In this document: piece by piece, positions 61,101 through 64,000 of the stretch
How positions within the stretch are numbered: position 1 is the first letter of the stretch
How the letters are laid out: each line of letters begins with the position of its first letter
From: CBDESM01 sp965242485
Lineage (GTDB): Bacteria > Chloroflexota > Dehalococcoidia > Bin125
NCBI GenBank assembly: GCA_965242485.1
Contig: CBDESM010000003.1
Span: forward strand, 1,736,001-1,800,000
DNA length: 64,000 nt
Direction: 5' to 3'
Position numbers and translations under genes: made by a program
The notes under the pieces: generated by a model
Seen by the model: only the letters and a program-made list of their open reading frames with translations
Database searches by the model: none
Told to the model about the DNA's origin: nothing

Positions 61101-62486
61101 ATGAGCACCGCCGGATCGCGCGGGCGCGGAAGCGGCGGCCGCGACGGCGGCGGCCGCGTCAACTTCCGCTGCTCCTTCTGCGCCAAGGATCAGTCCGTCG
61201 TCCGCCGCCTCGTCGCGGGGCCGGCCGGCGTCTACATCTGCGACGAGTGCGTCGAAGCCTGCCGCGCCGTGATCCGCGAGGAGTCCGGCGAGGCCGAGCC
61301 CCAGCAGAAGAAGCCGCCGGAGCCCACCGTCCTCCCCCCGCGCGAGCTCTACCGCCGCCTCGGCGAGCACGTCGTCGGCCAAGACGAAGCCAAGCGCGTC
61401 CTCTCCGTCGCCGTCTACAACCATTACAAGCGCGTCGCCGGCAACGGCGGCGGGGACGTCGAGCTCGAAAAAAGCAACATCATGCTCGTCGGCCCCACCG
61501 GCACCGGCAAAACCTTCCTCGCCGCCACCCTCGCCCGCATCCTCGACGTTCCCTTCTCCATCGCCGACGCGACCGCGCTCACCGAGGCCGGCTACGTCGG
61601 TGAAGACGTCGAAAACATCCTGCTCCACCTCATCCAAGCCGCGGAGTACGACATCCCCACGGCCGAGCGCGGCATCATCTACATCGACGAAATCGACAAA
61701 GTCGCCCGCAAGGCCGACAACCCCTCGATCACCCGCGACGTCTCCGGGGAAGGCGTCCAGCAGGCCCTGCTCAAGATCATCGAGGGCACCAAGGCCTCCG
61801 TCCCCCCGCAGGGCGGCCGCAAGCACCCCCACCAGGAGTTCCTCCAGATCGACACGAGCAAGGTGCTCTTCATCCTCGGCGGCGCGTTCGAGGGCCTCGA
61901 CGAGGTCATCTCCCGCCGGGTCAAGACCGGCACCCGGATCGGCTACGGCCGCTACGTCTCGGGCGATGACGCCGACCTGCCCGGCGAGGACGACAACATC
62001 CTCCGCCAGCTCAGCCACGACGATCTCCAGAAATACGGCCTGATCCCCGAATTCGTCGGCCGCGTCCCCGTCGTCGTTGCGCTCGACAGCCTCGACAAGG
62101 CCGCCATGGTCCAGATCCTCACCGAACCCAAGAACGCGCTGATCCGCCAGTACCAGACGTTCTTCGAGATGGACGGGGTCGAGCTCGAATTCACCGATGA
62201 CGCCTTGGGCGAGATCGCCGAGCGCGCGCTCGCCAAGGGCACCGGCGCGCGCGGGCTCCGCTCCGTCGTCGAAGGCCTCCTGCTCGACGTCATGTTCGAG
62301 CTCCCCTCCCGCCGCGACGTCGCCAAGTGCGTGGTCAACCTCGAGACCGTCCGCGACGGCGCGCCGCCGGAGATGTACGGCGAGGACGGCGAATCCGTCG
62401 CCTACATCGGCGTGAGCGAGTTCATCGCCGCCGAACCCGAGCCCGAAGACGAAGACGCGCCGGCGGAGCGCCAGGAAGTCGCCTGA
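61101..62486 (+). CDS. clpX: ATP-dependent Clp protease ATP-binding subunit ClpX
   Basis: 461 residues. N-terminal zinc-binding domain (CSFC...CDEC), Walker A GPTGTGKTF, Walker B IIYIDEIDK, the ISRDVSGEGVQ-type block (ITRDVSGEGVQQALLKIIEGT) and the C-terminal small domain ending RGLRSVVEG. Unfolds substrates for ClpP. The C-terminus has an acidic extension of about 20 residues. Confidence 0.96.
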   Translation: MSTAGSRGRGSGGRDGGGRVNFRCSFCAKDQSVVRRLVAGPAGVYICDECVEACRAVIREESGEAEPQQKKPPEPTVLPPRELYRRLGEHVVGQDEAKRVLSVAVYNHYKRVAGNGGGDVELEKSNIMLVGPTGTGKTFLAATLARILDVPFSIADATALTEAGYVGEDVENILLHLIQAAEYDIPTAERGIIYIDEIDKVARKADNPSITRDVSGEGVQQALLKIIEGTKASVPPQGGRKHPHQEFLQIDTSKVLFILGGAFEGLDEVISRRVKTGTRIGYGRYVSGDDADLPGEDDNILRQLSHDDLQKYGLIPEFVGRVPVVVALDSLDKAAMVQILTEPKNALIRQYQTFFEMDGVELEFTDDALGEIAERALAKGTGARGLRSVVEGLLLDVMFELPSRRDVAKCVVNLETVRDGAPPEMYGEDGESVAYIGVSEFIAAEPEPEDEDAPAERQEVA

Positions 62487-62503
62487 CCGGCGCGCGCGTG
62501 ATC

Positions 62504-63265
62504 ATGCCGGCACCGCCCAAGCGCCGGACGATGCGGATCGATGACCTGATCGTCCAGCGCGGCCTCGCCGCCAGCCGCGCCGAAGCGGCCGCGCTCGTCC
62601 TCGCCGGCCGCGCCCGCGGACGCGGCAAGCGCTATGAAAAACCCGGCCTGCGCGCTCCCGTCGACGCCGAACTCTCCATCGCCGCCGCCCCCCGCTACGT
62701 CTCCCGCGGCGGCGAAAAACTCGCCGCCGCCCTCGACGCCTGGCCCGTCGACCCCTCTGGCCGCGCCTGCCTCGACATCGGCGCATCCACCGGCGGATTC
62801 ACCGATTGCCTGCTCCAGCACGGCGCGGCCCGCGTCACCGCCGTGGATGTCGGCTACGGACAGCTCCATCCCGATCTCCGCCGCGACCCCCGCGTCGATG
62901 TCCGCGAGCGCACCCACGTCCGCGACCTCGCCGCCCATGCAACCCTCGACCCTTCCCCTTCGCTCGTGGTCATCGACCTTTCCTTCATTTCCCTCCGCGC
63001 CGCCCTGCCGCCCGTCGAGTCGGCTGCCGCTCCCGCCGCCGACGTGATCGCCTTGGTCAAGCCGCAGTTCGAAGCCGCCCGCGCCGACGTTCCGCCCGAC
63101 GGCGTCGTCCGCTCTCCGCTGGTGCGTGGCCGCGCCGTCGCCGATGTCGCGCTCCGGGCACTGGCCCGCGGCTGGCGCGTCGGCGGCGTCCTTCGCTCGC
63201 CCCTCGCCGGCGCGGCCGGCAACGTCGAGTGCCTGCTCTGGCTGCGGACGCCCGCGGAGCGCTGA
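62504..63265 (+). CDS. tlyA: TlyA family rRNA methyltransferase (S4 domain)
   Basis: 253 residues from the ATG at 62504; ATG 62531 (MRIDDL) is an alternative closer to the usual start. S4 RNA-binding domain (RIDDLIVQRGLAASRAEAAALVLAGRA), then SAM motif CLDIGASTGGFTDCLLQHGA and VDVGYGQL, DLSFISL, VKPQFEA: the FtsJ-like TlyA pattern. Methylates 2'-OH of rRNA cytidines; hemolysin activity is reported for some relatives. Confidence 0.88.
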   Translation: MPAPPKRRTMRIDDLIVQRGLAASRAEAAALVLAGRARGRGKRYEKPGLRAPVDAELSIAAAPRYVSRGGEKLAAALDAWPVDPSGRACLDIGASTGGFTDCLLQHGAARVTAVDVGYGQLHPDLRRDPRVDVRERTHVRDLAAHATLDPSPSLVVIDLSFISLRAALPPVESAAAPAADVIALVKPQFEAARADVPPDGVVRSPLVRGRAVADVALRALARGWRVGGVLRSPLAGAAGNVECLLWLRTPAER

Positions 63266-63266
63266 G

Positions 63267-64000
63267 ATGGCCGATCCTCCCTTCCGCTGCGTCGGCGTCT
63301 ACTACCACCCGCGCCTGCCCGAAGCCCGCGAGCTCGCGGCCGACGTCCAGCGCTGGTTCGCGCCCCATGTCGACCGCGTCTGGGCCTCCGAGCCCTGGGA
63401 CCCGGAGCGCTCGACCGAGCACCTCGCCGCCACCGACCTGCTGATCTGCCTCGGCGGCGACGGCACCGTCCTCCGCGCCGCCCGCGCCGCGGCCCCGCAC
63501 GACATCCTGATCCTCGGCGTCGACCACGGCCGCCTCGCCTTCCTCACCGAACTCGCCCCCGACACGCTCGAAGCCCGCATTCCCGACCTGCTCGCCCGCG
63601 AATTCGTGATCGAAGAGCGCGCCATGCTCCAAGCCGCCCCGCACGGCGCGGCCGAAGACGCGCCCGAGGCGCTGCCCGCGCTCAACGACGTGATGCTCGG
63701 CCGCGGCTCGCTCGGCCAGCCCGCCTACCTCCACGTCCACGTCAACGGCGACCTGATCGGCGTCGTCCGCGCCGACGCCATCGTCGTCGCCAGCGCCACC
63801 GGCAGCACCGGCTACTCCCTCTCCGCCGGCGGGCCGATCCTCCATCCCCGCGCCCGCAGCTTCGTGCTGACCCCCGTCGCGCCCCACCTCGCCGCCGCCG
63901 CGCCCCTCGTCCTCCCCTCCGACGCCGAAATCCAGCTCGCCCTCGGCCGCGAGCACTCCGGTTCGCTCTCCGTCGACGGCCAGCGGCCCTACGCGATCGC
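63267..64000 (+). CDS. nadK: NAD kinase (truncated by window edge)
   Basis: At least 244 residues visible; the 3' end lies beyond the window. LGGDGTVLRA (GGDGT, 63-67), then NDVMLGRG (the NE/ND motif) and TGSTGYSLSAGGPILHP, the conserved NAD-binding regions. Makes NADP. The ATG follows the tlyA TGA by one base. Confidence 0.95.
   Translation, partial: MADPPFRCVGVYYHPRLPEARELAADVQRWFAPHVDRVWASEPWDPERSTEHLAATDLLICLGGDGTVLRAARAAAPHDILILGVDHGRLAFLTELAPDTLEARIPDLLAREFVIEERAMLQAAPHGAAEDAPEALPALNDVMLGRGSLGQPAYLHVHVNGDLIGVVRADAIVVASATGSTGYSLSAGGPILHPRARSFVLTPVAPHLAAAAPLVLPSDAEIQLALGREHSGSLSVDGQRPYAI

Overview
The window is a densely packed, high-GC bacterial chromosome segment (by eye roughly 70% G+C, Arg- and Ala-rich proteins). 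It carries about 57 protein genes, many joined by 4-bp ATGA/GTGA overlaps; the longest stretch without a gene is about 190 bp (6892-7081). I saw no rRNA, tRNA, CRISPR array, insertion sequence or prophage. The gene mix combines LLM flavin oxidoreductase, CaiB/BaiF CoA-transferase, P450s with a CxxHxxC ferredoxin, carboxymuconolactone decarboxylase family and SelB with ordinary housekeeping genes. This suggests a free-living Chloroflexota member (Dehalococcoidia/SAR202-like), but that placement is inference from gene content only.

Layout. 1-8554 (+): a CMD-family gene, then the tryptophan pathway trpG-trpD-trpC-trpF-trpB-(CPBP membrane protease)-trpA, followed by aroH (chorismate mutase) and a DAHP synthase, i.e. 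both ends of the shikimate-to-Trp route; trpE is not in the window. 8558-13288 (-): htrA, a degenerate GH18-like membrane protein, rsmD, coaD and a coiled-coil protein. 13392-19629: divergent GreA-like factor, lysS, NYN nuclease, CaiB (-) and priA. 19626-23535 (-): TauE/SafE, AIM24-like protein, alpha/beta hydrolase and nitrate transporter, continuing into nasA and nirA (23687-27384) as an assimilatory nitrate module.

27554-37295 is the most lineage-specific region: tandem P450 genes, a secreted degenerate trypsin-like protein, a P450-type ferredoxin and an LLM oxidoreductase (-), a palindromic operator-like site, two overlapping DraG-family ADP-ribosylglycohydrolases, an UlaG-like MBL hydrolase and a secreted HExxH protein. 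37300-48910 is housekeeping: tyrS, ribF, scpA, leuS (-), then purE, def, cca, yajC, secD, secF (+). 48939-64000: selB (-), a quinone oxidoreductase, hemW (-) head-to-head with aspS, a peptide/nickel-type ABC transporter without ATPases, tig-clpP-clpX, tlyA and the start of NAD kinase.

A recurrent signal is a -10-like hexamer TAnnnT placed exactly 6 nt before an ATG/GTG start (tig, selB, hemW, aspS, TauE, LLM, the HExxH gene; 5 nt for the 30274 gene), which predicts frequent leaderless transcription. Several proteins keep a family fold but have lost catalytic residues (GH18-like, trypsin-like, altered GreA tip), and one ABC permease carries a LysM-like insert.
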